36,965 nt of DNA from Acidobacteriota bacterium (GCA_003166795.1 PMUS01000040.1:1-36965); one strand, 5' to 3'. Shown: positions 21,998 through 30,460, numbered from the stretch's first letter. The notes: generated from the letters alone by a model not told the origin. Made by a program: numbers and translations.

Positions 21998-23479
21998 ATG
22001 ACCTCGAAGATCCCGTCTATTGTGATCGTCGGACGCCCCAACGTGGGGAAGTCCACGCTATTCAACCGCCTGACTGGCACGCGCCGCTCAATCGTCACGA
22101 ACGAACCCGGAATTACCCGCGATCGCATCTACGGCATATCCCATTGGGAGGGGCGCGCGTTCGAAGTGGTGGATACAGGCGGGATCGTGCCGGAGGACAA
22201 GGCCGGAATTCCAGGCGAAATTCTTCGTCAGGCGCGCGTGGCGATTGAGAATGCGTCTTGCGTCGTGCAAGTGGTAGACGGCCGCGAGGGACCGGTGCCG
22301 CTCGATGCGGAACTGGCGCAATTGTTGCGCCGCGCGGGCAAACCGCCTGTGCTTGCGGTTAATAAAGTGGATTCGCCGAAGCAGACGGAACTGGCCGCGC
22401 AGTTTTACGAGCTGGGTGATCAGGTATTTCCGATTTCAGCTGAGCACGGTTTCGGGGTGGATACTCTGCTCGACGCGGTTACGAAAGATTTTCCACTGGG
22501 CGATGCGGTCGAATCCAGGCCCGACATCAACATCGCCATCATCGGGCGGCCGAACGTGGGGAAGTCAACTCTGCTGAATCAGCTGGTGGGCGCGGAGCGG
22601 TCCATCGTCTCGGCGGAGCCGGGCACCACGCGGGACGCCGTGGATACGGTGGTGGAGCGTCACGGCAAGACTTATCGTTTTCTCGACACCGCCGGAATCC
22701 GGCGTAAGGGCAAGACGAAGCTCATCGCCGAAAAATTGAGCGTAATTATGGCGCGGCAGCACCTGGAGCGCGCGGACATCGCGGTGATCGTGGTGGATGG
22801 GTCGGTGGGGGTCACGTCGCACGACGCGACGATCGCGAGCTACGCGGAACAGTCGGGTCGGTCGGTGATCATCGCGATGAACAAGTGGGACCTGGCGCTC
22901 GAGTCCGCGCAGGAAAAAGCCGCGAAGGAGAAAAAGCATGGCGGCAAGGGCTCCGGCGGAAATCCCAGCAAGCTGCTGGCGGATTACGAGCCGATCGTCC
23001 GGGAGAAATTCAAATTTCTCCCTTTCGCGCCCATCGTGTTTCTTTCGGCGCTGACCGGCGAGCGGGTTGAGAAGCTTTACACGGTGATCGATCGCGTCGC
23101 GGAGGCGCGCTACCGCCGGATTTCCACCGGTGAGCTGAACCGCTGGCTCGCGGGCGTGGACCTCGACCGGGGAACATCGCCGGCGAGCCGCAAGGTGAAA
23201 ATCTACTACGTGACGCAGGCGACTACTGGGCCGCCCACGTTCGTGCTGTTCACGAATCAGACGAAGCCGCTGCACTTCAGCTATCAACGATTTCTCGAGA
23301 ATCGCCTGCGCGAAGCTTTCGATTTCATCGGCACTCCAATTCGCTTCACCCAGCGGTTGAAGAAGGGCGCGCTGCGCCAGGACCCGAATCGGGAGCCCCG
23401 CCGCATCACGAAGCACGAGCCCCGGCACAGCGACAAGCGCAAGTGGCATCCCGAGAAGAAGAAGCGCGACCGCAGCTGA
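21998..23479 (+). CDS. der: Ribosome biogenesis GTPase Der (EngA)
   Basis: Der is an essential double GTPase for large-subunit assembly. The two G domains are both complete: P-loops GRPNVGKS at 12-19 and 183-190, switch motifs with DTGG and DTAG, and NKVD and NKWD specificity motifs. The KH-like C-terminal domain follows from about 380 (FVLFTNQTKPLHFSYQRFLENRLREAFDFIGTPIRF). The region between NKWD and the last strand of the second G domain holds an extra Lys/Gly-rich insertion (AAKEKKHGGKGSGGNPSK), and the C-terminus has a basic tail ending KRDRS. The start ATG directly follows the dnaG stop (TAAATG). Confidence 0.96.
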   Translation: MTSKIPSIVIVGRPNVGKSTLFNRLTGTRRSIVTNEPGITRDRIYGISHWEGRAFEVVDTGGIVPEDKAGIPGEILRQARVAIENASCVVQVVDGREGPVPLDAELAQLLRRAGKPPVLAVNKVDSPKQTELAAQFYELGDQVFPISAEHGFGVDTLLDAVTKDFPLGDAVESRPDINIAIIGRPNVGKSTLLNQLVGAERSIVSAEPGTTRDAVDTVVERHGKTYRFLDTAGIRRKGKTKLIAEKLSVIMARQHLERADIAVIVVDGSVGVTSHDATIASYAEQSGRSVIIAMNKWDLALESAQEKAAKEKKHGGKGSGGNPSKLLADYEPIVREKFKFLPFAPIVFLSALTGERVEKLYTVIDRVAEARYRRISTGELNRWLAGVDLDRGTSPASRKVKIYYVTQATTGPPTFVLFTNQTKPLHFSYQRFLENRLREAFDFIGTPIRFTQRLKKGALRQDPNREPRRITKHEPRHSDKRKWHPEKKKRDRS

Positions 23480-23496
23480 AGGCAAAAAGCCCGCTT

Positions 23497-23520
23497 TTGC
23501 GGCCCGTCAGGGCCCGCAAG
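23497..23520 (+). terminator. Hairpin between der and the MerR gene
   Basis: TTGCGGCCC, loop GTCA, GGG-C-CCGCAA form a 9-bp stem with one bulged C just after der. No T-run follows. It may separate the core operon from the MerR gene, which has its own promoter. Confidence 0.4.
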
Positions 23521-23523
23521 GGG

Positions 23524-23551
23524 TTGACACGCCGCGAAATCAGCTTAGGAT
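23524..23551 (+). promoter_or_regulatory. Promoter of the MerR gene
   Basis: TTGACA (23524-23529), a 16-bp spacer and TAGGAT (23546-23551), 11 bp before the ATG at 23563, so the transcript is probably leaderless or has a very short leader. Confidence 0.5.
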
Positions 23552-23562
23552 ACTGACCAGCC

Positions 23563-24003
23563 ATGGCAAGTGCGGCCCAAGCAGCGCAGGAACTACCGGA
23601 AAAGAACCTTTTCCGCATCGGAGAAGTGAGCCGTCTGACGGCGACGAAGACTTTTGTCCTGCGCTACTGGGAATCCGAGTTTCCGACACTGCAGCCCGTG
23701 AAAAGCCCCAGCGGCCACCGCCTTTACCGGCGCGAGGATATCGAGACCGTCTTCGAAATCAAGCGACTGCTCTACGAAGAGGGCTTCACCATCGCGGGCG
23801 CGCGAAAGCACCTGGCGGATCAGAATGGCGGGAGCGGCGCCCCCGGCCCCCGCGGCGAACTAACTGCCGACGTACCCCGCGAAGTGGCCCGCGCCGTGGA
23901 AGCTCCCGCGAAGCAGGCTCCGGCGTCGCGCGCTCATCGAAAATTCCTGCTCGATCTCCATGAAGAATTGCTCGCCGTCTTGACCCTTCTCGAACACGAG
24001 TGA
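23563..24003 (+). CDS. MerR-family transcriptional regulator
   Basis: This 146-residue protein has an N-terminal MerR winged helix: FRIGEVSRLTATKTFVLRYWESEFPTLQPVKSPSGHRLYRREDIETVFEIKRLLYEEGFTIAGARKHL. The VLRYWE and GHRLYRREDI elements are characteristic. The C-terminal half is Pro/Ala/Gly-rich with a short final helix (FLLDLHEELLAVLTLLEHE) instead of a recognised effector domain, so no inducer can be suggested. In many bacteria a similar small MerR gene lies near housekeeping loci. Confidence 0.9.
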   Translation: MASAAQAAQELPEKNLFRIGEVSRLTATKTFVLRYWESEFPTLQPVKSPSGHRLYRREDIETVFEIKRLLYEEGFTIAGARKHLADQNGGSGAPGPRGELTADVPREVARAVEAPAKQAPASRAHRKFLLDLHEELLAVLTLLEHE

Positions 24004-24050
24004 TACGCTCCGTAGCGGCCCACTTGAGTGCGATGTGGCGCCGATGCGGT

Positions 24051-24127
24051 CGGGACGTAGCGCAGCCTGGTAGCGCGCACGCTTGGGGTGCGTGAGGTCG
24101 CTGGTTCAAATCCAGTCGTCCCGACCA
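24051..24127 (+). tRNA. tRNA-Pro (anticodon GGG)
   Basis: The 77-nt cloverleaf has acceptor stem CGGGACG paired with CGTCCCG, D-arm GCGC/GCGC, anticodon stem CACGC/GCGTG with loop TTGGGGT and anticodon GGG at 24085-24087, T-arm GCTGG-TTCAAAT-CCAGT with one G-T pair, and an encoded 3' CCA. It decodes CCC and CCU. Confidence 0.97.
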
Positions 24128-24192
24128 TTCCTCACTTCTGATCCCTGGTTTTTCCCCGACTGGAAGGCTTCACTAACCATCGTGGATTCAAG

Positions 24193-25521
24193 CTAAGAAG
24201 ATGCGGCGGCCGATTCCTCGTGCGAGGCGGGAGGCAAGGAAGCCGGCAGGATGACCTCGACAAGCGTGCCGTTCCCGTCTGACTGGATTTCAAGCTTGCC
24301 CAACTGCTCCCTGATCCGTTCACGCATTCCGGCGAGTCCAACTCCGGTTTCGGCGCCAGTTCTCAGAAACTTCTCCAGTGTGTCGCGGGGCATTCCCTTC
24401 CCGTAGTCCCGGACTCGCAGCACGACCTTGTCGCCCGTTTTGCGCAACGACACTTCGGCCTTCATGCTCTTGGAGTGCCGATGAACGTTTGTGAGCGATT
24501 CCTGGAGAACGCGAAACAAAACCAGCTCCGTCGGCTGCGCCAGCCGGCCGAAATCCTCGGCAATGTCCACGGAAAGCTGGATGCCGCTTCGCTGGCCCAA
24601 TCCCTCCAGATACCACTTGATGGCGGAAGCGAGCCCCAATTCGTCGAGAAGAGGCGGGTGCAACAGGTAGGACACCGTGCGGGTCTCCGTGAGAGCCTCT
24701 TCGAGCACTTTATCGGTTTCCGCCAGGATCTTGTCGTTCGGATTCATCTCCAACAACATCGCCAGGTTCATTTTGGCCAGCGTCAACAGCTGCCCCACGC
24801 TGTCGTGCAACTCTCTCGAAAATTTACGGCGCTCCTCATCCTGGACGTTGAGAAGGCGGACGCTCAAGCGGCGGGCGCTGGTCTCTAGTTGGGCGCGGTT
24901 CATGAGTTCCGCCCTCAGTAGCCGGTAATGGACCCAGAAGAGAAAGGCTGAGAGGATGAACACTCCGAACAAAATGCAGATGACGACCACGAAAAGGTCG
25001 CCGGAAATCGTCATGCGCATGCCCAGGAGCTTTTGTTCTTCGTCCTGCATTTGCTGGACGATGTTCGCCACAGCCGCGGACGCGTCCACGCCGGCAAGGG
25101 TGAAGCGGTCCTGGGCGCCCTGATCGGTTTGACCTGACTTTTGCAGCGCCACCGAAGCGTCGAGGAGCGTGATTCGTTGATCGACAGCTTTTTCCAGCTC
25201 GTCGCATATGAGCTGCTGGGATTGGTTGTCACCAGTCAGGTCACGGACGTGCTTTACCTCAGCGCGAACGTCGCTTTTGTATGTTTCGTACCCTGAGAGA
25301 AACGACTCATCCCCGGAATGGATGTAATCGAATCGCGCGCGAGAGACAGACGACAAAGAGGAGTTGACTTCACCGAGGGCACTCTTCACCTCGTACGTGT
25401 GAGCCACCCAGCGTGTGCTGCGGACAAGCATCTCAATGGTGATCGCAGCGGCGATTCCACCGAGCAGCAGGAGACTCAGAGCCAATGCAAAGGCGAACCG
25501 GGCTTTCCTGGCGCGAACCAT
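24193..25521 (-). CDS. Membrane sensor histidine kinase with CHASE3-like domain
   Basis: From the ATG at 25519-25521 the product is 442 residues; a TTG 42 bp upstream would add an unlikely tail. It shows TM1 (FAFALALSLLLLGGIAAAITIEM), a periplasmic helical domain of about 130 residues with the CHASE3 pattern (SSVSRARFDYIHSGDESFLSGYETYKSDV), and TM2 (LFVVVICILFGVFILSAFLFW). A HisKA_3-type dimerisation region with H239 in ERRKFSRELHDSVGQLLT follows, then an HATPase domain with N-box VLQESLTNVHRHSKS, RDYGKGMP and GVGLAGMRERI. This is the NarX/DegS-like class, which normally partners LuxR-type regulators; none is found in this window, so it is an orphan here. It lies antisense to the tRNA-Pro/surE direction. 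Confidence 0.92.
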   Translation of the reverse strand: MVRARKARFAFALALSLLLLGGIAAAITIEMLVRSTRWVAHTYEVKSALGEVNSSLSSVSRARFDYIHSGDESFLSGYETYKSDVRAEVKHVRDLTGDNQSQQLICDELEKAVDQRITLLDASVALQKSGQTDQGAQDRFTLAGVDASAAVANIVQQMQDEEQKLLGMRMTISGDLFVVVICILFGVFILSAFLFWVHYRLLRAELMNRAQLETSARRLSVRLLNVQDEERRKFSRELHDSVGQLLTLAKMNLAMLLEMNPNDKILAETDKVLEEALTETRTVSYLLHPPLLDELGLASAIKWYLEGLGQRSGIQLSVDIAEDFGRLAQPTELVLFRVLQESLTNVHRHSKSMKAEVSLRKTGDKVVLRVRDYGKGMPRDTLEKFLRTGAETGVGLAGMRERIREQLGKLEIQSDGNGTLVEVILPASLPPASHEESAAASS

Positions 25522-25723
25522 CTCAATCGTTATATCGGAAAACGCTGTCCGAACACACAACAATTGACACGCTCGTTGGCAGGCGGTATCGCATTGCGCC
25601 GATTAAAATATCATGAGGCGCTCAGCAGCGCCTTGGTGGGTCAATGCCATTGCTGCTACAGTATTCGCGGCGGGTTGAAGCGTTTTTTTTTCGAGCGGCG
25701 CTTCGCCGGCGCCAGGGTTCTCC

Positions 25724-26485
25724 ATGCCGAATATTCTGGTCACAAATGACGATGGGATCCACGCCCCGGGGCTGCGCGCGCTGGTCGAAGGCCTGAAGGA
25801 TTTTGCGGAGATGACAGTGGTCGCGCCCTCGCGCGAACGCAGCGCGGCGGCGCAGTCGCTCACTTTGAGGCAGCCGATCTATTGCGACCAGATCGCCGAA
25901 CGCGAATATTCCATCGAGGGCACCCCCGCCGACGCAATGATCCTGGCATTCCATACGCTGCTCAAGGAAAAGCCCGACCTGGTGATTTCCGGAATCAACC
26001 GCGGCGGCAATCTCGGCGAGAATATCTATTATTCAGGCACGGTAGGCGCCGCGATGGAGGCCGCGATCAATCGCGTCCCGGCCATCGCCGTCTCGGTGGC
26101 GTACCGGGGCGGGGAATTCGATTTCGCGCCTGCGGCGCACTTTACGCGCACCCTCGCGCCGCTGGTGCTGCGCGAAGGGCTGCCGCCCGGCGTGATGCTC
26201 AACGTCAACGTTCCCCAGGATTGGGGCGGAGAGGTGAGGATCACGCGCCAGTCGTCGAAGATCACGCGCAACGTGCTGCAGCCCGGAACCGATCCGCGCG
26301 GCCGGCGCTATTTCTGGCTGAGCGAGCAGCAATTCACCGAAGGAATCGACCCCGACACCGATCACGCCGCGATTCGCGACGGCGCCATTTCCATCACGCC
26401 GCTCGAAGTGGATCATACGCACTCACCGTCGCTCGAGCGCCTTTCACACTGGGCGAAGAGCCTCGAAGAATCTTCGCGGCGGTGA
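25724..26485 (+). CDS. surE: 5'/3'-nucleotidase SurE
   Basis: SurE removes phosphate from nucleoside 5'- and 3'-monophosphates and short polyphosphates, a stress and stationary-phase housekeeping role. The 253-residue protein begins NILVTNDDGIHAPGL with the metal-binding D9 and D10, has the APSRERSAAAQSLTL loop, and then DLVISGINRGGNLGENIYYSGTVGAAMEA with the conserved Asn. The later part ends in the family-typical VDHTHSPSLERLSHW. Length and motifs are complete. The surE, DinG-type helicase and queDEC genes run in the same direction. Confidence 0.95.
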   Translation: MPNILVTNDDGIHAPGLRALVEGLKDFAEMTVVAPSRERSAAAQSLTLRQPIYCDQIAEREYSIEGTPADAMILAFHTLLKEKPDLVISGINRGGNLGENIYYSGTVGAAMEAAINRVPAIAVSVAYRGGEFDFAPAAHFTRTLAPLVLREGLPPGVMLNVNVPQDWGGEVRITRQSSKITRNVLQPGTDPRGRRYFWLSEQQFTEGIDPDTDHAAIRDGAISITPLEVDHTHSPSLERLSHWAKSLEESSRR

Positions 26486-26535
26486 CGCGCGATCTTTCTT
26501 TCGAACGGTGTGCTATTTTAGATTTTCGTTCCTCA

Positions 26536-26549
26536 GCGGCTAAAGCCGC
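26536..26549. repeat. Hairpin, 5-bp stem and TAAA loop
   Basis: GCGGC-TAAA-GCCGC, in the surE-helicase gap and 22 bp before a second hairpin with a TGAA loop. Shares loop type with 3548 and 28982. Confidence 0.5.
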
Positions 26550-26570
26550 ATTCGTGTTGCGACGATTGCG

Positions 26571-26588
26571 GCGCGACTGAAGTCGTGC
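26571..26588. repeat. Hairpin, 7-bp stem and TGAA loop
   Basis: GCGCGAC-TGAA-GTCGTGC, one G-T pair. Second hairpin of the pair in the surE-helicase gap. Confidence 0.5.
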
Positions 26589-26601
26589 CCTGACGAAGGC
26601 C

Positions 26602-28560
26602 ATGCCTAAAAAAGCCGCGACCGCCAAAGCTGAGGAGATCACCGTCGAAGGAATTTTCGGTCCGGGTGGACTGCTCGAAAAGCGCCATCCCGGATACGAA
26701 TTCCGGCCGTCGCAGCTCGCCATGGCAAGAATCGCGGACGAGGCATTCGCGAAGCACCAGCACGTCGTCATTGAAGCGGGCACTGGCACCGGCAAGACGC
26801 TCGCCTACCTGATCCCCGCGATTCGCAGCGGCCGCCGTGTGGTCATTTCGACGGCGACCAAGTCGCTGCAGGAGCAGCTCTTCCAGAAGGACGTGCCCTT
26901 CCTGCAAAAGTATTTCGCGCCGAATCTGAAGGCCGCCCTGATGAAGGGCCGCGCCAATTTTCTCTGTCGGCAAAAAGTTCACCAAATGGAAGGTCAGCCC
27001 GTCCTGAAGGGAATTGACGAGGTTGACTGGTTCTCGCAGATCCGCGATTGGGAAAAGCTGACCGAGACCGGCGACCGAAGCGAGCTGACGTTTCTCCCCG
27101 ACGATGCCGAGCTATGGAATCGCATTGACGCGCGCAGCGACCTCTGCACCGGCAAGAAGTGCCCCGAATACCAGAGTTGCTTTATCACCGCGATGCACCA
27201 GCGCGCGCAAGAAGCGGACCTGATCATCGTCAATCACCATCTTTTTTTCGCCGACCTCGCACTTCGCGAGGACGATTTCGGCTCGATACTCCCGGAATAT
27301 TCCGCGGTCGTATTCGACGAAGCGCACGAAATCGAGGACGTCGCGAGCGATTATTTCGGCCGCCAGCTTTCGAGTTATCGCTTCGAGGAGCTCGGGCGGG
27401 ATGCCGAAAATATGCTGCGCGTACTGCAAATTGATGCGGCTCCGCTCCGGCGGCAACTGACGCGGATGCGGGAGCGCGCCCGCAGCTTCTTCGAGCGCTT
27501 TCCCGAGCGCGAAGGACGCTACTCCTTCGGTCCCGCGGAAAGGAGCGCCTTTCTCGATCAGAATCGGGAGGAGTATGACGAGGTGGCGTCCGCCGTGAAG
27601 CGAATCGAAGCGGAGCTTTCGGCGCTCGTTCCCAAGCCGGAAGAGGTGGTTGCCATGGCGCGGCGCGCCGCTGAAATGCGCCGCGAGCTGACGTTCCTGC
27701 TCGAAAGCGACGAAAAGGGCTACGTCTATTGGTACGAACGCCGCGGCCGCGGAGTTTTTCTGGCGGCAACGCCCATTGACGTGAGCGAAATCCTCCGCGA
27801 AAAACTGTTCGATCAATTCGACACGGTCATCCTTACGTCGGCGACGCTCGCGGTCGGCGGGAAATTCGACTATCTGAAGCAGCGCCTCGGAGTGCTGCCC
27901 GCGCACGAGAACGTGCTGCCGCAGGAGTTCGATTACAGCACGCAGGCGCTGCTCTATATGCCCCCCGCGCTGCCGGACGTCCGCCAACCGTCGTTTGCCG
28001 CGAGCGCCGCTGACGAGATCACGCGCCTGCTCGAAATTTCGCAGGGCCGCGCGTTCTGTCTATTCACGAGTCACGCGCAGATGAGGGATCTCTTCGAGCG
28101 CGTCTCGGGGCGATTGAAGTTTCCTTTTCTGCTTCAAGGGTCAGCCCCGCGTTCCATTTTGCTGGACCGGTTTCGCACGACTCCGAACGCGGTGCTCTTC
28201 GCCACGTCGAGCTTCTGGCAGGGCGTGGACGTGCCGGGCGCCCAGCTTTCCTGCGTCATCATTGACAAGTTGCCGTTCGCCGTACCGAGCGACCCTATCG
28301 TAGCGGCTCGCGTGCGTGCGCTCGAAGAAGACGGCCGCAACGCGTTCGCCGAATACCAGATTCCGGAAGCGGTCCTCGCGCTCAAACAGGGCTTCGGCCG
28401 GCTGATTCGCTCGAAGACCGATCGCGGCATTCTCTCCATCCTCGATAACCGCATCCGGCGCATGCACTATGGTAAAATTTTCCTCGAGTCCCTGCCCGAA
28501 TACACAACCACGCAGGATCTCGCGGAAGTCGCGCGGTTTATGGAAGACCGTACCGAATAG
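26602..28560 (+). CDS. DinG/XPD-family ATP-dependent DNA helicase
   Basis: The 652-residue protein is a superfamily 2 iron-sulfur helicase, related to DinG and XPD, that unwinds damaged or structured DNA. Visible motifs are Walker A AGTGTGKT (59-66), the iron-sulfur cysteines C122, C182, C187 and C193 (FLCRQKVH and SDLCTGKKCPEYQSC), the DEAH box VVFDEAHEIED (D239-H242), VILTSATLAVGG for motif III/IV, and FATSSFWQGVDVPGAQLSCVIIDKLPFAVPSDP plus ALKQGFGRLIRS for motifs V/VI. All four cysteines are present, so the cluster should be intact. It is transcribed with queD after 26 bp. Confidence 0.93.
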   Translation: MPKKAATAKAEEITVEGIFGPGGLLEKRHPGYEFRPSQLAMARIADEAFAKHQHVVIEAGTGTGKTLAYLIPAIRSGRRVVISTATKSLQEQLFQKDVPFLQKYFAPNLKAALMKGRANFLCRQKVHQMEGQPVLKGIDEVDWFSQIRDWEKLTETGDRSELTFLPDDAELWNRIDARSDLCTGKKCPEYQSCFITAMHQRAQEADLIIVNHHLFFADLALREDDFGSILPEYSAVVFDEAHEIEDVASDYFGRQLSSYRFEELGRDAENMLRVLQIDAAPLRRQLTRMRERARSFFERFPEREGRYSFGPAERSAFLDQNREEYDEVASAVKRIEAELSALVPKPEEVVAMARRAAEMRRELTFLLESDEKGYVYWYERRGRGVFLAATPIDVSEILREKLFDQFDTVILTSATLAVGGKFDYLKQRLGVLPAHENVLPQEFDYSTQALLYMPPALPDVRQPSFAASAADEITRLLEISQGRAFCLFTSHAQMRDLFERVSGRLKFPFLLQGSAPRSILLDRFRTTPNAVLFATSSFWQGVDVPGAQLSCVIIDKLPFAVPSDPIVAARVRALEEDGRNAFAEYQIPEAVLALKQGFGRLIRSKTDRGILSILDNRIRRMHYGKIFLESLPEYTTTQDLAEVARFMEDRTE

Positions 28561-28586
28561 CGCGCTTTCGCTTCAAAGGACAGCCC

Positions 28587-28961
28587 ATGTACGAGATCAG
28601 CGTTGACGAATCATTTGCCGCGGCCCACAACCTGCGCAATTACCACGGGAAGTGCGAGGACTTGCACGGTCACAACTATAAAGTGCGCGTGGTTCTGGCG
28701 GGCAAAGAGCTCGACGAGACCGGGCTGCTCTATGATTTCGTCCACCTCAAGCGCGTGATTCAGGAGGTGATTGGTTCGCTCGATCACAAGTATCTCAACG
28801 AGCTTCCGCCGTTCGATACGTTAAACCCGTCGGCGGAGAACATCGCGCGGCATATTTACGACCAGACGGCAAAACAGCTTCCGCTGGCGCCGAACGCCGC
28901 GGGGATATCCAGCGTCACGGTTTGGGAGACGGACACGAGCGCGGCCACGTATCGGGGGTAG
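28587..28961 (+). CDS. queD: 6-carboxy-5,6,7,8-tetrahydropterin synthase (QueD)
   Basis: QueD converts dihydroneopterin triphosphate to 6-carboxytetrahydropterin, the second step toward preQ0 and queuosine. The 124-residue protein has the zinc ligands H14, H27 and H29 and the catalytic C23 in AAAHNLRNYHGKCEDLHGHNY, the CxxxHGH signature. It continues with GLLYDFVHLKRVI, SLDHKYLNEL and NPSAENIARHIYD, ending SVTVWETDTSAATY. AAAGGA precedes the ATG. The first committed enzyme GTP cyclohydrolase (folE/queF-like) is not in this window, although the later steps queE and queC follow at once. Confidence 0.96.
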   Translation: MYEISVDESFAAAHNLRNYHGKCEDLHGHNYKVRVVLAGKELDETGLLYDFVHLKRVIQEVIGSLDHKYLNELPPFDTLNPSAENIARHIYDQTAKQLPLAPNAAGISSVTVWETDTSAATYRG

Positions 28962-28981
28962 GCGGCGCGAAGCCAAAATTC

Positions 28982-28997
28982 CGGGGTTAAAACCCCG
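28982..28997. repeat. Hairpin, 6-bp stem and TAAA loop
   Basis: CGGGGT-TAAA-ACCCCG in the queD-queE gap, same stem-TRAA-stem design as at 3548, 26536 and 26571. Confidence 0.5.
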
Positions 28998-29030
28998 CGC
29001 TTCCAACGGGTTCGCGAAGAGAATTACAGC

Positions 29031-29708
29031 ATGCAGATCACGGAAATTTTCAAATCCATTCAGGGGGAAGGCACCCGCGCGGGATTGCCCTGCATATTCG
29101 TGCGCCTCACGGGCTGCAATCTTCGCTGCAAATGGTGCGACACGGCCTACGCATTTCACGGGGGGACGAAGCGCAGCGTCGAGGAAATCCTCGCCCAAGT
29201 CGGCGCGCTTGCCGGTGATGGAGCCAGCCGTGTCCCCCTTGTCGAAATCACGGGCGGGGAACCGTTGATCCAGCCCCAGACGCCGGCTCTGGCCGAAAAA
29301 CTTCTCGCGGCGGGTTACACGGTAATGATCGAAACGAGCGGGGAACGATTCGTCGGCGTGCTGCCTAGCGAGGTCGTCAAGATCGTGGACGTGAAGTGCC
29401 CCGACTCGGGCGAGCCCGAAACCTTCGACCCGGCCAACCTTGAAGCCGTGAGCGTCAACGATGAAATCAAGTTTGTGATTGCCAGCCGCCGGGATTATGA
29501 TTTCGCGCGCGATTTCACGGCGCGGCATCGGCTGGCCGAGCGAGTCCATCAAGTGCTGTTTTCCCCGGCGTTCGCGGATCCGGCGGGAAGCTGGCCGGGA
29601 TTGGATGCGCGGGAACTCGTTGAATGGATTTTGGCGGACGGATTACCGGTGCGGCTTGGAATGCAGCTGCACAAGTTCATTTGGCATCCGGCGATGAAGG
29701 GGGTTTAG
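29031..29708 (+). CDS. queE: 7-carboxy-7-deazaguanine synthase (QueE)
   Basis: QueE is a radical SAM enzyme that rearranges 6-carboxytetrahydropterin to 7-carboxy-7-deazaguanine. The 225 residues start MQITEIFKSIQGEGTRAGLPCIFVRLTGCNLRCKWCDTAYAFHGG, with the cluster cysteines C29, C33 and C36 in a regular CxxxCxxC. ITGGEPLIQP is the SAM-binding GGE motif and YTVMIETSGERF follows. The length fits the family. It lies between queD and queC, so the three genes form the preQ0 cassette. Confidence 0.96.
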   Translation: MQITEIFKSIQGEGTRAGLPCIFVRLTGCNLRCKWCDTAYAFHGGTKRSVEEILAQVGALAGDGASRVPLVEITGGEPLIQPQTPALAEKLLAAGYTVMIETSGERFVGVLPSEVVKIVDVKCPDSGEPETFDPANLEAVSVNDEIKFVIASRRDYDFARDFTARHRLAERVHQVLFSPAFADPAGSWPGLDARELVEWILADGLPVRLGMQLHKFIWHPAMKGV

Positions 29709-29717
29709 GTTCAGGGG

Positions 29718-30413
29718 ATGGCGGAAAAACCCAAGGCGGTGGTGCTGCTGAGCGGAGGGATGGATTCCTGCGTTACCACCGCGATCGCCAACCGGACACA
29801 CCGTCTCGCGCTGCTGCATGCCAGCTACGGCCAGCGGACGGAGCGGCGCGAGCGCCGGGCGTTCGAGGAAATTGGGGATTTTTACGGCGTGCGCGAAAGG
29901 CTCGTGGTCCGTTTCGACGCGTTCGCACAAATCGGCGGCTCCGCGCTCACGGACGAGCGTATCGTGGTGCCTGAATCGGGGGCGGCTCTTGCGCCGGAGG
30001 CCGGGATTCCCATCACGTATGTTCCATTCCGCAACGCACATTTTCTTTCGGCTGCCGTCAGCTGGGCGGAGGTAATCGGCGCGACAGCCATTTTTGTGGG
30101 TGCGGTGGCAGAGGATAGCTCGGGCTATCCCGATTGCCGTCCGGAGTATTATCGAGCGTTCGAAGCGGTGATCCGCGAGGGAACGCGCCCAGAAACTCAC
30201 ATTGAGATCGTCACCCCCGTGATCGCCATGAAGAAGAGCGAGATCATTCGCCGCGGAGCGGAGCTTGGCGCGCCGCTGGACCGAACCTGGTCGTGCTATC
30301 AATTTGATGACGAAGCGTGCGGTACGTGCGATAGTTGCCGGCTGCGGGTTCGGGCGTTCGGCGAGGCCGGGTTGCGCGACCCTATCGCCTATCGAACCCG
30401 AATTGCGCGATAA
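29718..30413 (+). CDS. queC: 7-cyano-7-deazaguanine synthase (QueC)
   Basis: QueC is an ATP-dependent enzyme that turns 7-carboxy-7-deazaguanine into preQ0 using ammonia. The 231 residues include the PP-loop SGGMDS (12-17), LLHASYGQRTERRERRAFEEI, VPFRNAHFLSAAVSWAE and GAVAEDSSGYPDCRPEYYRAFEAV. The C-terminal zinc ligands are C193, C201, C204 and C207 (CYQFDDEACGTCDSCRLRV). It begins 9 bp after queE. QueF or an archaeosine-type enzyme that would use preQ0 further is not in this window, so whether the end product is queuosine or something else cannot be told here. Confidence 0.96.
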   Translation: MAEKPKAVVLLSGGMDSCVTTAIANRTHRLALLHASYGQRTERRERRAFEEIGDFYGVRERLVVRFDAFAQIGGSALTDERIVVPESGAALAPEAGIPITYVPFRNAHFLSAAVSWAEVIGATAIFVGAVAEDSSGYPDCRPEYYRAFEAVIREGTRPETHIEIVTPVIAMKKSEIIRRGAELGAPLDRTWSCYQFDDEACGTCDSCRLRVRAFGEAGLRDPIAYRTRIAR

Positions 30414-30460
30414 TGGGTGTTGCGGGGGATGCCGCATTTCCTTTTTGGGGGGATAAACAG

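Noticed and set aside
28561-28586. preQ1-type riboswitch before queD
   Set aside because: Only 26 bases separate the helicase stop and the queD start, too short for the aptamer and expression platform, and no preQ1 motif is seen.
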